A stretch of DNA of 64,000 bases from the NCBI GenBank assembly GCA_963070105.1, contig OY718803.1, forward strand, positions 8,103,823 to 8,167,822. Reading direction: 5' to 3'. Made by a program: the position numbers and the translations under genes. The notes beneath the pieces are model-generated. The model was not told the origin of the DNA. It saw only the letters and a list, made by a program, of their open reading frames with translations, and made no database searches. This document shows positions 36,464 to 56,320 of this stretch, piece after piece. Position 1 is the stretch's first letter, and every line of letters begins with the position of its first letter. The DNA comes from Litomosoides sigmodontis. Taxonomy: Eukaryota > Nematoda > Chromadorea > Rhabditida > Onchocercidae.

Positions 36464-37107
36464 ATGTTGACGTCTACGGTCATCAAATATTTGCTTACTG
36501 TAGTAGTGATGTAAGTTAAAGTAGCATTATTATATAACTTACTTAGTTTAACTATCTGCTAATGTTTTATTGTCTTTCAGCACCGTATTATCAATTACTG
36601 AAACGGATGCACAAATGAGTGTTGCAAATTCGTTTAATCGGAACATTGCAGGCAGAGAAGTAAGTGTCACATTTTACTTGAAGCAATGGCGGGGTGTCGT
36701 GCGACACGTGAAGTGATAGTTTGTGTTGTAGTACGTGGCACACAAGCATTAGTGCTTATTTAATTATTACCGTTCTCAGCAAAGAAGTTTACTTTCAATT
36801 TCAGTCATTAAATAATAACGCAAACATAAGATCTGCTGGTGGAGGCGCTGCAGGTGGCGGCGCTGCAGGTGGCGGCGCTGCAGGTGGCGGCGGTGACGGT
36901 GGATTTCTTCAAGCTTTACTAAATCTCTCAGCAGGTCCTGGTCAGGCTCCGCAACAACAACAAATTGACCAAAATCTTGCTAGCGGATTTGTTTTAGGCA
37001 GTGTGCTTAGTAGGGGCTTAGCATCCCCCTATACATACGGTTTTTATCCGTACTACTCCTATTATCCTTATTACTACTACTCCTACCCTTACTATTTTCG
37101 CGGTTAA
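36464..37107 (+). CDS. Array gene 9: small secreted Gly/Ala/Tyr-rich protein, 142 aa
   Basis: Exons 36464-36510, 36581-36659 and 36805-37107; phases 2 and 0. Signal peptide MLTSTVIKYLLTVVVITVLS then ITETDA, cleaved before QM. The core is NSFNRNIAGRE, then SLNNNANIRS. The middle has a five-residue repeat (GGGAA order) of about four copies coded by a GCTGCAGGTGGCGGC unit, then FLQALLNLSAGPG, a Gln run, QNLASGFVLG and LSRGLASPYTYGF. The tail is YYYYSYPYYFRG. AATAAA is at 37247. It is the sister of the 26.3 kb gene, with matching 3' UTR and downstream spacer. Confidence 0.87.
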
Positions 37108-37979
37108 CTGTTTTGCACTTTTTGAGTTTTTCTTTATCAGTACGTAGACTTTAATTTTGAATAATTGTAATTTTTTTGTTTACTGTTTTTGCCTTGAAAT
37201 TTTGCTTGAAATACAATTCTATTTGGCACGTAGCAGCAAACTACAAAATAAATTTTAGAACTTTGTGTTTGTTATAACTGATCAATAATTCACGACTTGA
37301 AAGTTGAGTTGGGTGAAAAAATTTAACGAAGTTAATTTGTCAATTATCACGTTAAACAGACAATTGGAAGAATGCACGAATGGCGAAAAGAGCTGCACGG
37401 TTTTTCTTCACGTTTTCATCATTTGAAATATGACGTACAATTAACTGCACTGTGAGCAACAGTTCCGTGATAGTTCCTCTGCCACAAAAGTCAGAATCAG
37501 AATCGGCTGACTGAATTTATTAGTGACATTACTCTCTCGCCCATCTTAAGCAATCACTTTTGTACGCATAATTGAAAACTAATTTGAAGTGCTGATGACA
37601 CGAAAAGAGAAGAACAAGTTCATTATAGGTGAAATTTTTTCCAAAAAATGATTAATTTTTAAAGAATCCTTTCTTCCGCCTTTTTCATTTCTTTGTCAAA
37701 CAAGCGTCGCCTTGAAAGGATCTAAAATAAGCTAACTTATTGGAATGTTTCCGTCCGCAATATGTATTTTCTTGAAGGTTAGTATACGCTCTGAGACTGT
37801 CTGTGTTCATCCATATGTCCTCTCTTCTTATCTCTCTGAGTGCAAAGGAGCACTCAGAAAAATTTTACAGACGGAGAACTGAAAATTCTGCTTTCCAAAG
37901 GAATACAAAGGAGAGCTGAGGACTCAGCACCTCCCGTAGATTAGGAGATGTTGTGATGACCTCTGGAATGTATGGCTTA

Positions 37980-38400
37980 GGATCAGTCACTTGAGAAGCG
38001 GTAAATGACTTCTGAGAAAGCGTTCAGGTAGGACAAAGCACTCATTAAAGAGTCTTGGCAGGCACAATTAAATTGCAAGGGTGATCTTAATGCTCATGCA
38101 TTACGTGATGTTACGGATAATCGACGATCCGCCCGATCGATAAGTACGCTAAGCGAAAGGAAATGAAATTAATTTGAATAATTATTTCTAAGGCAGAAAG
38201 ACAAGAAGAATGTGTCTAGTTCTTTTTTTTTTCATAGTAAATTATTCAATTGTATAAAGAAAGACGATACAGTAATGAATACAGCAAGCGTAATCCTTGA
38301 CTTGCGTATACGGTAGTGTACTAGTGGATTACGGTCAAATTATCGTACTCTTTTCGAGTGTTATTTTCTGGAAAAAAATAGTTTAAATATCTTTGCTCTG
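37980..38400 (+). repeat. Duplicated spacer block, copy 2, with near-invariant core
   Basis: Second copy of 28430-28870. The core 38044-38218 differs from the other copy at one base of 175 (T at 38189). Here the start codon of the short frame is lost and an in-frame TAG precedes the core, so the short peptide could not be made as such; the invariance extends past the stop codon. Confidence 0.75.
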
Positions 38401-38799
38401 CTTCCGCGCTGGCTTACTTTTTTAAGTTATCACGAGGGTATTTTTAAAAAAGCGAATTTATTTCCGTGAAAAATTCTTATTGTCCCTAAAGCATATGTTC
38501 CGCTTCGAAGGACGAAACCTAAATAGGTTAAATTTCTGGTTAACATTAATGCGCAATAATTTCTAATTCATACACAATAAGCTACCTTCAACAAGAATGC
38601 GGTAAGTGTTTTCCAGCTGTTTTGTGTGCTCTAGTCGTACAGTCGTAGTGCACTATTAATCACATATTAATCGTATCGCGTGATTTAGAACTGCATGCTA
38701 CACGTTAATCTGCTTCACGTGTAATTTGATTTGAACGTTTATATTCTGGCAGTAAAAGACTATTTTTTTATTTCTCTCATTGAATGATATATGGATACA

Positions 38800-39000
38800 G
38801 GAGAAGATGTGGCATTACTTGACGTCGTGAAGTACTGCAAGCAAAATCCATTTCAAACTCTAACAAATCCATTTCAATTAAATTAAGTCGAACGAAACCT
38901 CTTCGCTCCGTTTCTTGCATTGGCGCTGTTGTGTAAGATTTCCTTGCAGGCGGAGATTTGGTGGAAAATTTCTAAGATTTCTCCCACATTTTTCGAAAAG
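38800..39000 (+). pseudogene. Remnant C: decayed copy of the array gene 6 type
   Basis: Contains CAAATCCATTTCAA twice, then CCTCTTCGCTCCGTTTCTTG and CATTGGCGCTGTTGTGTAAG, matching in order the NPFQ, SSLSAFGAGVRS region of the 30.1 kb gene, but with stops and frameshifts and without signal-peptide exons. The sequence after it (39050-39215) resembles the 3' flank of gene 2. It lies after the duplicated spacer, as gene 6 does after gene 5. Confidence 0.72.
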
Positions 39001-40807
39001 GCTTCTGCATCATTGTGCTAATTGAAGATTTCCTAAAATCGCAAAAAAATTTGCTTGCTGGAGAAAAGTAAGCAAGCGGTTAAGTGGATGATAAAGTGAA
39101 TGAAATTTGAAAATGTATTGCAAAGCCGTGTCATCTATCGTCGCAGTATTATCATGAAAACTCTAAGTGACCAAATTATGCATTTGAACAGCTAAACCAA
39201 TCAACAATTTGCAAATTAAAAGAAAATAATTCAAAATATTAGTAATTGACAGATTCTAATGCCATTTGCTTATTGGATGTTTGAAATATTCTGAGAACTT
39301 TAAAACATATGACACTTTATGCCGACAAAGTGTCTTATGTATTAAAGGAAAATAAAATTTCCAGCTAATTACGCGATGCGCAATTCTTTCCTCACTTGAT
39401 TTAGCCAGTTGGCTAATACCCAAAATGTATTCGATTGAATTTGCCAATGTTTGTTTCCTCTTAAAACCAAATTAAATTGACTTTATTAGTAATTCGATCA
39501 GTAAAATGAGCAATGTAAAATTGGTTAGAATGTGCGATCAGTGCATTATTGTTGTGGACCATCGATAACTTAATTGAAATTAAAGCCATTCCGAAGCAAA
39601 TGAGAATTCTTAGAGGAAAAAGTGATTAGTGATCGTTGCTAAATGAAAGAGTAAAGAATATGCAAATTTTTTTTTATGTCGTGCAGTTCTTTTTTCCCAA
39701 GCTGATATAACATAGCGCAATTGTCCTGTTGCGCTTTGCTAGTCTCTGCAACAATTTCGAAAGTTGTCTGAAAAGAAAGTGTAGGAGGAGGTGACGTGAA
39801 AGCGAAGGAACAAGTTTACCTATTACAATTTAAATTTTTTTTGGAAAAAAAAGATGTATTACTTCTATTCACTTTCTCCAATCTTTTCCATTTCTCCTCT
39901 GCGCCTTGCCATACAGTCTCGGGGAGCTTTAAAATGCAAGCTAAACCACTTTTTTCTGCAATATCAACTACCGCAATAGCAATAGTTGTCTAATTAGGAT
40001 AATATGTCTGAAATATTAAATTGAATTGAAAATTTGAGTGTTTGAAATATATGAAATTAGGTGAATAGCTATGTCCGCCCATTCATGTGATCTATTTATT
40101 TCAATCTTAAGAGCAAAATACGACTTTTTATGAATGCAACGATTCTGTTGAATTCTCGAATTTTTCAAAATTGATCGACTTTTATACACAAGTGAATTCA
40201 CGTAACTTAGCTGTTCACGTATTTTGCGTAATTTAATTATTCACGTAGCAAAAAATTTTCCGCATCCAGTTGTTCAGTAACGGATTTTTTTTTGTCGCCT
40301 CAAAAGATATTAGTTCTAATTAGCAAATCGTTGCCGAATTCGACAAGGCACAAATTTCAATTTTTATTTTGCACAGAGACAGAGAAGTGTATTACTGCCA
40401 ATTTTATGGAACTGTCCTCGTCTACCTCAGCCAACGACAGCAAGCGGTCATTTCTATTTGTAATTAATTTCATAGCTCTTGCTATAACTTTATCCTTAAT
40501 TTTTTGTTTGTAATTCCTTTCTTACAATAATTGAGTTAAAAGTGATATTTGTTGCAAAGGATGACTGAGCGCGCATTACACATGAATTTCACTTACAATC
40601 TGAAACTCTCAAAATATTGTGTCTTTTAAAGGACAAAATTTAAACAGACAATCTCTCACAAAAAGTATGTTCGCAAGCAAAAGGATGTGATGAACACTTT
40701 TCGAGCAGTTTCGTAATTTACGTGAATCTTACTGCAATAGTGTAAATTTCATTCCATTAATTGCACTCATTATCAATTACATTTGCAGAACTTTCAGATT
40801 GATTAGC
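39001..40807. other. Spacer before array gene 11
   Basis: No gene supported. A weak module match (GGAACAAGTTTACCTATT) is at about 39807. The proximal box GATGTGATGAACACTTTT at 40684 and a TTTGCAG acceptor precede the start codon. Confidence 0.45.
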
Positions 40808-41518
40808 ATGCTGCTAATTCTTATCACTAAATGCCTGACCACTCTAGCAGTAATGTAAGTTAGGATGATGAACCTTGCTTTTTTTTCCATTATCATATCA
40901 GTTGTGGAATTTACTTCTTTCTTCCTGATGTTTTAAACGGTAGCACTTTCAATTGACGAAATTTTTTTCCTTCAGAACAGCACTATCGAATGTCGGAACG
41001 AACGCACAGCTATTCAACCTTAATATATTATCATTTAATAGTAACAGAGCAGGTAACAATGTAAGTTTTATACCTCTCATGACCTTTAATGCGCACCGCG
41101 ATTTAGGTGATCGTGATCGTACTGGTACCATCATTTAATTGGAATATCATATGATGCGTCTCTGCAAAATTATTGCCCATTTAAACGGCATATTTTTCAG
41201 TCGTTGAACGGTAATGCTAATGCAGTTGCAACCTCCAGCGCTAGTCAAGGATCTCAAGCTCAAGCTCAGGCTCAGGATCATCCTTTTGGTTCGTGGTATT
41301 CTGCACTCAGTAGCGGTCTCAACTATCTTTTCGGCACTTCCTCTAGTCGATTTGAATATCCCCATTTAATTGGTAATATTACTAAGTATCTGTTCGGTGG
41401 AGAAACCACCAATGTGCGTGATAGATCAACTACTTGGTATACTGGTCCATATGATTATTATAACCCATACTACTACTATCCCTTCAATTATGACCATTTT
41501 AATTTATATCGTGGCTAA
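40808..41518 (+). CDS. Array gene 11: small secreted Gln/Tyr-rich protein, 149 aa
   Basis: Exons 40808-40854, 40976-41060 and 41201-41518; phases 2 and 0. Signal peptide MLLILITKCLTTLAVITALS then NVGTNA, cleaved before QLF. The core is LSFNSNRAGNN, then SLNGNANAVA. The middle is Ser/Ala/Gln-rich (SQAQAQAQ), then HPFGSWYSALSSGLNYLFG, followed by a stretch not seen in the other copies (about residues 100-125, including NITKYLFGGETTN). The tail is YYYYPFNYDHFNLYRG. AATAAA is at 41610, after a (CT)n tract in the 3' UTR. Sister of the 23.7 kb gene. It is the last copy; nothing of the family follows. Confidence 0.86.
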
Positions 41519-41526
41519 CTCTCGCC

Positions 41527-41552
41527 ACTCTCTCTCTCTCTCTCTCTCTCTG
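41527..41552 (+). repeat. (CT)n microsatellite in 3' UTR of array gene 11
   Basis: Uninterrupted CT run 9 bases after the stop codon. Confidence 0.95.
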
Positions 41553-41615
41553 CAAAGTTTTATTCGATATTTTGTTTTACAAGCGAGCTGTTAGAGAAAG
41601 TACCAACATAATAAA

Positions 41616-44600
41616 TTTTAGAACAAATTTCAAAAATCTATGTCGACATGCTATCATCGCACATGTCTTCTGTGATAATTTACAATACTCAAAACTAAGC
41701 TATTTAATAAATAACTTGAGAATTGAAAGAATGAATGTAAACACAGAATTTGATAATTTTGACGTCAGCTACCTGTTGAGCGATTGAAACGTTCTGATAA
41801 TTAAATGATTAAATTCCCTCAAAGCATTATACTTCCACGTTTACACTTACAAAATAAATTTGCCTCTAAAAGTAAAAAAAGTAATACTTTACAAAAATTG
41901 AATTTAGACTTCACCAATTGCATATGAAGTCATTCAACGTTATTTGTTGTTCGTCGCTCCCAAAAGTGTTACTTTATCCAAGTTAGGTGAACCAATTAAT
42001 ATTTAATCAATAAGTCACGGAGGAGCCCATCAGAAAGTCAAGTATGGGTGTTTTCTTGCTAAAAAAAAAAAGAGAAAAAAGTGTGTTTCAAACAGACGAG
42101 CGGTTGAATAATTTTACTGTAAAATTGTCGCAAGTAGCTGAAATCAGAATAAACTAAGATGAGAGAAAGTAAAATGGGAAAAATTAACAAATTTTACTAA
42201 CAATTAAAAAAAATTAAGTTCAATGAATTTTTGTTTTCCGGAACATTTCACCTGCCACTGATAGCATTAACTCAAATTTAAATATTTGTAAAAAAAATCC
42301 TCCATAAAGTTTACGAGAAAAACATTTTCATTAACTTTACATTTATAATTTTTTCATATTGTCACCGATGGAAGGAGAGGTCGTAATCGACTAGAGATGC
42401 ATTGCGCAACCATTGAAAAACTCTTGAAGTAGAGAGAGAGAGAGAGAGAGGAAGAAAAGATTGTAGAGTAAAAATGCAAAAAAATGATAGAAAAAGTGAA
42501 ATAGAATAAAATGGGAGGCATTGAAATTTGATTTAGTTTGTTTTAATTAATTATGGTGCTGACGTTTTACATGTGTGAGTTTCAAAAGTAAATTTGAATC
42601 GAAAAAAATTAGCCGAACGAATAATACTGTTTAATGGAAATGGGTTCAAAAAACTAACAGTTGCTTTAAAATTTCACAGGGTGAAGTTTTAAAGTCCTCA
42701 CAAGCACTACTTCAGTCGTGCATATTTTGCCGCGATGGCACTAGAAGATGGATGATTGTAAATTTGAACATACCGAAGTGATCAAAGACGTGCCGGCCGT
42801 GTGCCAACCAATTGCTTACTTTCCTTCGTTTGTCTTTAAAAGATACAACACGCGTTGCTTCATCATATGTTTTTAATTGATTCCTGGCTTCGCTCAGTTC
42901 AAAATATATACTAATGTGGCGCGTAACGACAGTTTGATAGGAAACGTGAATGGTTACGTGAAGGAAAATGTTTTCCGAATGTTTTACAACTATCATGAAA
43001 CGGTCGAATTACTTCAACTAAGCGAAGCGGACGATGTGAAGTAAATCAGCGATGATGTAATTGGCAAGAAGCAATAATCCAATTAACCGGCAAGGTTGTT
43101 TGTGCTACTTTCCTGTGTTGCATACGTAATGAACATTTCAATTACAAATGAAATACTACTACTCATTACAGTACTAGCGGACAGCACTGATGGATGACAG
43201 GCTGTAGGATCAATCAGTTTCATATTTAAGGATACTGTTTCCGAATGGCATAAAATTTTGCTACAGTATAAATAATCTTCACATCGTAAATCACAGTGAC
43301 CTATTTTCCTGTTAATACAGTAATACTTTCGAAATGTAATTCATATTAATAATACCATTGTTGAATCATTTATTTTCCAGATATCAGCTAGACTGATGTT
43401 TGGTAATTTTCTTCTACTACCGTAACATTCTACGTACTATGCCAAATTTTGACATTAAATTAATGCACCAACTACAGCACATTATCTGTTGCACGCACTC
43501 TGTTGATAAAATGAAATTTTCCAATTGAAAATTCGAACAAAAATTCCGAGAAAAAATTCCGAAATAAAATAAAATAAAATTTCAAGACACATCAAGAATA
43601 TTATTAATAGATAATCTCCCAACTACTCTGGTGACAGCTGTAACCTCACAGTTAATTACAAATCACTTACAAGTTGGATATCTGTTCAACCGTTGTTACC
43701 AACCATAATTTAGCTTATTTCGCAATGTATGAGTTGCTTGCACTTCGTATTTAACATTTGTTAATTCCCATCAATCACTCACATGTTAGCTGTCTTTAAT
43801 TCATGTCGCTAGCGGCATTTGACCTTTATTTGACCTTTGCTATCACCCCGTATATGCTTCATCTTAAGCGGTCACTCACCATCAATGTACATTGTACCAG
43901 CCTTCCTAGGATGCTAGTTGCGGTGACGTAACTCATCTGTTAGCACCATCTGTCTCAAATCCTAAATTGCAAACAGTAAAACCACTCGTACATGATGCGT
44001 GTTAACCTCCTTCGTACCAAATTCAGCTTCTCCTCCTTCCTTACGCCATTGACCAGGCGCTCCACCAGCATCCTCCATCCGACCGAGCCCTCCAACACAG
44101 TTCATGCACTTGTGAACTTCTAATTAATAAACTACCTATTAATATATTAAGCTATATCCTTCGTCCGCAATCGCAAGGATGCAGCACTTCTGCGTAACAG
44201 AATCGGATAAGCTCCTGACAAGCTATGGTAGGCTGCGTGAACCGTCCTATCGCATAGCAAACAACAAATCTAAATCAAATTCAAAAAGTTCCCGACAACA
44301 TGCATATATTATATGCATGCGCAATCATTTAAACGGTGTAAAATTTCAAAATTTAGTGCTTTAGCTTAGGTAATGCGATAACATATGCTTGCATATTCCT
44401 AACAGTTAGGAATGGAATTATTGCCAGCGCACGTGAGCAGTGATCCTTGTTACTCTTCCGTTCATTGCAGGATCAATGTGTGATTACATTTTCATGAAGC
44501 TTCTTGAAGGAAAGACACGTTTTGTCGTCATTTTCAAATTGTCGTCTTGTCTTCCTCATTTTTATCGTATTTCTAAGCTGTAATATTTGTTAAAATTTTC

Positions 44601-44983
44601 ATTCCTAACCTTTTGTATGATTGATGGAATGGAAGAAATGAGCAATAGCAAGGTTAATTTGAAAAGTAAATTTTGAAAATACTGATAAATCTTACTGTCT
44701 AACGTGCACTATCACTTGCTTCTTCCACTACGTTAGATAATAAATAATTGTGTGTTGTGTTAAGATTATAGTAATTAAATTATTATGCCTGAACGAACTA
44801 CAAAATTCTCGCTGGCTTACTTCGGAATTTCTTTCCAATTATTCAATTTTTTTTTCGTGCGATTATTCTTATTCAATGAAAGAGATAAATTTTTACCATT
44901 CATTTAAAACTAAGTCGTATTTTTATAAACTATTTTATGCACGAATTTCCTCAATTAATTAATGTAATTTCATAATTAATTTG
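41616..44983. other. Region between the array and the minus-strand genes
   Basis: No firmly supported gene. A minus-strand frame at 42712-42996 (containing ELSEARNQLKTYDEATR) has protein-like composition and possible donors GTAAGC and GTATGT, but no domain and no partner exon that I could find. A (GA)n tract is at about 42431-42450. Confidence 0.45.
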
Positions 44984-45248
44984 CTAGCTTTCACGTTCGT
45001 TTTCAAGGCCAATAGCAATCGGTAATTCGAGACGTCTATGTTGAGAAACCTAAAATTATTTGTTAAATTTACGAGAAATGACAAATATCCACCTCATTGA
45101 TTTTGACGTAGTAGCAAACAACCGTGAAACCGATAATCATAAAACAAAGGAACGAGACAGTTAGCAGTGTCCCCAATCGCACCATCTCCAGTAGGCTGTC
45201 AAGACTGCTTGTTAGACTAATTAACGTTAGATTGATATTTTCAAGTAC
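44984..45248 (-). CDS. C-terminal exons of an unidentified single-pass membrane protein
   Basis: Two exons, 45248-45093 (acceptor TCTTTCAG) and 45049-44984 (acceptor ATTTTAG, stop TAG), join in phase 0. They encode a polar, Leu-heptad-like stretch (VLENINLTLISLTSSLDSLL), a transmembrane segment (LLTVSFLCFMIIGFTVVCYY) and a short tail ending LPIAIGLENERES. A possible preceding exon ends at 45713 with a good donor (AAG|GTTAGT) and reads HYLLMSLDK in a matching phase, but its start is unclear. The 5' part of the gene is not found. It may be a separate gene downstream of the glutamate receptor, or part of that receptor's 3' end, because the receptor tail exon also ends in phase 0. I do not recognise the family. 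Confidence 0.5.
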
Positions 45249-45249
45249 C

Positions 45250-48200
45250 TGAAAGATATGAATTTCAAATTAACAGTTACTTCCTAAATTCAACTAAATT
45301 TCACTCTTACATATTTATCAATTAGCATTGCAAAATTTTACTATTTTCTTCATTTCATATAACATTACTGACGTTTTCTCCTTTGATAGTTTTTTTATTA
45401 AAAATTTCAAAAATACAGTAATTTTTATCCAAAATTACAACACTTCTTCATGTCACCCCAAAAATTTCGTCTAATTTTTAACTTTAATTTTTTCTAACTC
45501 TCAGCGATGTCATTTCCTCCCCACTGTTAATCGCTATTCCTTCAAAAGCGGTTAGCTTAAAATGGTTTAAATCATCATGAACGTAAGTGATGTAAAATTT
45601 CCTGAATTAAAATTAGCTATTTAATAGATCTGCCTAAATAATTGTTGATTTTCGAGATTGGATATTATGTGTGCAGTTTTCCAGTAAGTTTAAGAGTGAA
45701 AATTTTACTAACCTTGTCCAGTGACATTAGAAGGTAATGTTTTTGTGTAAATCTAAGTGATTAAATTGTGGCTGTTCGAGTTCTTCAAGTTTTTCTCAAT
45801 GTTGTCGTAAACGTAACGTACAGTCAAGTAGGTGCAAATGTTGCATGAATTCTTAAAGTCTCTAAAATGCTACGACAGTTAGCACTTTGTATGGTCGACT
45901 TAGAAGTTGTCCAAAAAGACAATGCACAATAGCATTGTTCAATTTTTGTTAAACACATTTAAAAAAAAGTCATCTAAAACTTTGCTCAACATCTGCTCAA
46001 TAGAACTCACCCTTCGAGTTTAATCATAATTAAATTATCTTATGGATTACTCGTAATCAGTCAATCAATCATAGTGATATTTTGCTGCAATATATCTTCT
46101 AACTAATTTCACAAAAATAAGCTAACAAATCTAGCTGGTAGTTTTCGTCAAATAGGATTTCAATGCTAAACTTCATTGCGCTATTAACAAAAAAAGCAAA
46201 TTGACCAATGAAATAACCATAAGCTAACATTAAAATGATTGACCCATAAGCTAATATTAAAAAGAAGTAAACTGACCACTGAAATAGCCAATTGATCAAG
46301 TAAAGAGTGAAAATTGAGCAGTGGAAAAAGCCGGCACTAAATTCAATGCGTGAAAACCATTATTGATAGCCAAATCGAAGAGGAATGTGCAATGTGTAAC
46401 AGTTTGTTGATGTGTTGGAGAAAGAACAAAGCAACCGGAATTTTAGCAAAAATAATAAAAAATGTAAAACAGAAGTGAAATCGATCGAATCAAAGCAGAT
46501 CAGTTCATGCGTTCCTTGCGAATGGAACAATCAATTGTTTTTTTTCTCGTTTAACTCAGCAACGATTGAAACAATAAATTTTTAATTGAATATGAAAAAT
46601 GGTTAATTTTAAATTGGTTAAAAATGGTTAATTTTACCTTTGGTTAATTTAGGAAAAATATGACTTCAATTTTTATCAGAATCTTCATTATCGCAAATTC
46701 TCGCTTTTTTGTAAATAAGGCAGAAATATTTTTTTTTCAGTTTGATCTAATTTAATTAAAATTAAGGATTTCCATTTCTCATGGATAGACGTTAACTGCT
46801 TCTGTTAAGTATTTTTAAGAATTAAATTCCGGCTAACTTTCTTGTCACTAAACATGAACTTTACTGGCAACCATCATTAAATAATGAATTTATTCACAAT
46901 CTTTTCAACATTAGCAGAGAGCATTTTAAAAACTTTCGTCGCAGAATACAATTGAATTCAAACCGATCTTAAACCTACCGCCCTTAAACTCTCTGAACTC
47001 TTGCAGAACATTTCCCGCTCTTTCGTCATAAATTCATGAAAAAATAACTTTTAACCTTGAACATAAGTGTACTTTTAGAGAAATAACAGTGAAACTCGTC
47101 AATTTTGTTCAATAAAATTTTTGACTTTTATAATTAACAGAAGGCAGTTTAGAGCAGTAAAATTTGCTGCAAGCGATTTATACAAAAAATTTCACCTTCA
47201 CCTCATAACTGTTTGAATTCAATTCCAGTGCACCACATCGTTCCACTAAATACTTCAATTTCACCTGGCACACTTTGGTCTGATCAACTTGTATTAGTCA
47301 TAACTTTACAACGTATATTTGAATAATTTCTGTTACTCATTGTACATACAGTCGCATAGAAAGTACAGAAGAAAATATTAAGGTACCTTTGAAGAACACT
47401 TATACGACGTACAAAGCTTCTTACACTGATAAGCAAGGAACGAAGATCAGAAATGGTAGGTTATGTGGAAGAAACGGTTGATTAACAAGTGAATACTGTT
47501 TATGGAATAATTTCTAAGGAAAAGAAATGTCCATAATTAGAATGGAAACTGTTCTCATTGATTGACTGAGTTGCTAAGTCATTAACTATCGGTAATATCG
47601 CGTAGAAGAGAGCACTGGTTTGACTAAATTTATCTAAAAATTCAAACATCAAACAATAAAAAACGGTTTCTAAAATGATTAAACTTTTGAATTAAAAATT
47701 AAGTGAGAAAAAAGTTTAGGATTTCGAAAGAAAAACAAAAAGGGAACAAATTTACACGAATGGGAGAAAAATGAACAATCACAATGGCGTCGCATTTGTC
47801 AATTGGACAGGTTCTATGCCACGACTCTTCAAAAACTGAAATGTAATTTTTAAGTGAATGAACTGAATAGAAATCAAATTTTTTCCTTCCCATTCAATAT
47901 CTTTATAGGAGTAATAAAATGAAAATTGAAGAAAAACCGCTTTCGTGATTATGGCTGTAGCGAAAGGTAAAAAAAAAGAGCGGAAAAGTTGAATTGAGTT
48001 TTTTCACATTCATTCAGTCCTCCTGTCGCATTTGAAACTAACTAGCACAGTAACTAACTATCCGCTTTATTTACTACGCTTCCCTTCTTTCGTCTACTTC
48101 AATTACTGTATGATCGTCTCGATATCATTAAGTTTACTGCAATTAATTTCCTATTCTGAATAACGGCTGATTATGGAGGAGAAATAACCACTGCTAGGAT

Positions 48201-48561
48201 GTTATTTCAGGCTAGAAATGTGCATTATATTAAAATGCATTCAAATTGCAACAGACATGCTCAAACTGCTTATCCTCGTTGGATGCTTGAGCAGCATGTG
48301 ATGCCAACGAAGTTACGCATAATGTTTGCTTTGAGATCGTACTGCGAACCTCTTGCAGTGAATTTCCAACCAGGCCACTTTCCGCCGAGCTCTGTGATCC
48401 TTCATCCTATTGGAACAATGACAAAATTTATAATGATAAACTAGTTAAAATATTTGAAATTAAAATATCACTTGAATCTTTTTTAGTTAAGACTAAAAAT
48501 TTAAAACTAATAATTCGTCCAGTCTTCAAAAATCTTCCATGCGAAAATTAAATTTTCCAAC
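45250..48561. other. Poorly resolved stretch between two minus-strand genes
   Basis: Apart from the candidate exon ending at 45713, I see no supported gene. A minus-strand frame near 47195-47300 could be an exon, but its acceptor (ATACAAG) is poor. Confidence 0.4.

Positions 48562-56320
<7,759 letters not shown>

Noticed and set aside
42712..42996. Minus-strand 94-codon frame with a coiled-coil-like stretch
   Set aside because: Possible exon, but no partner exon or homologue could be recognised; left out of the gene list.
46099..46299. Hydrophobic 66-codon minus-strand frame
   Set aside because: It comes from a locally repeated AT-rich motif (CCATAAGCTAA type) and has no splice context.
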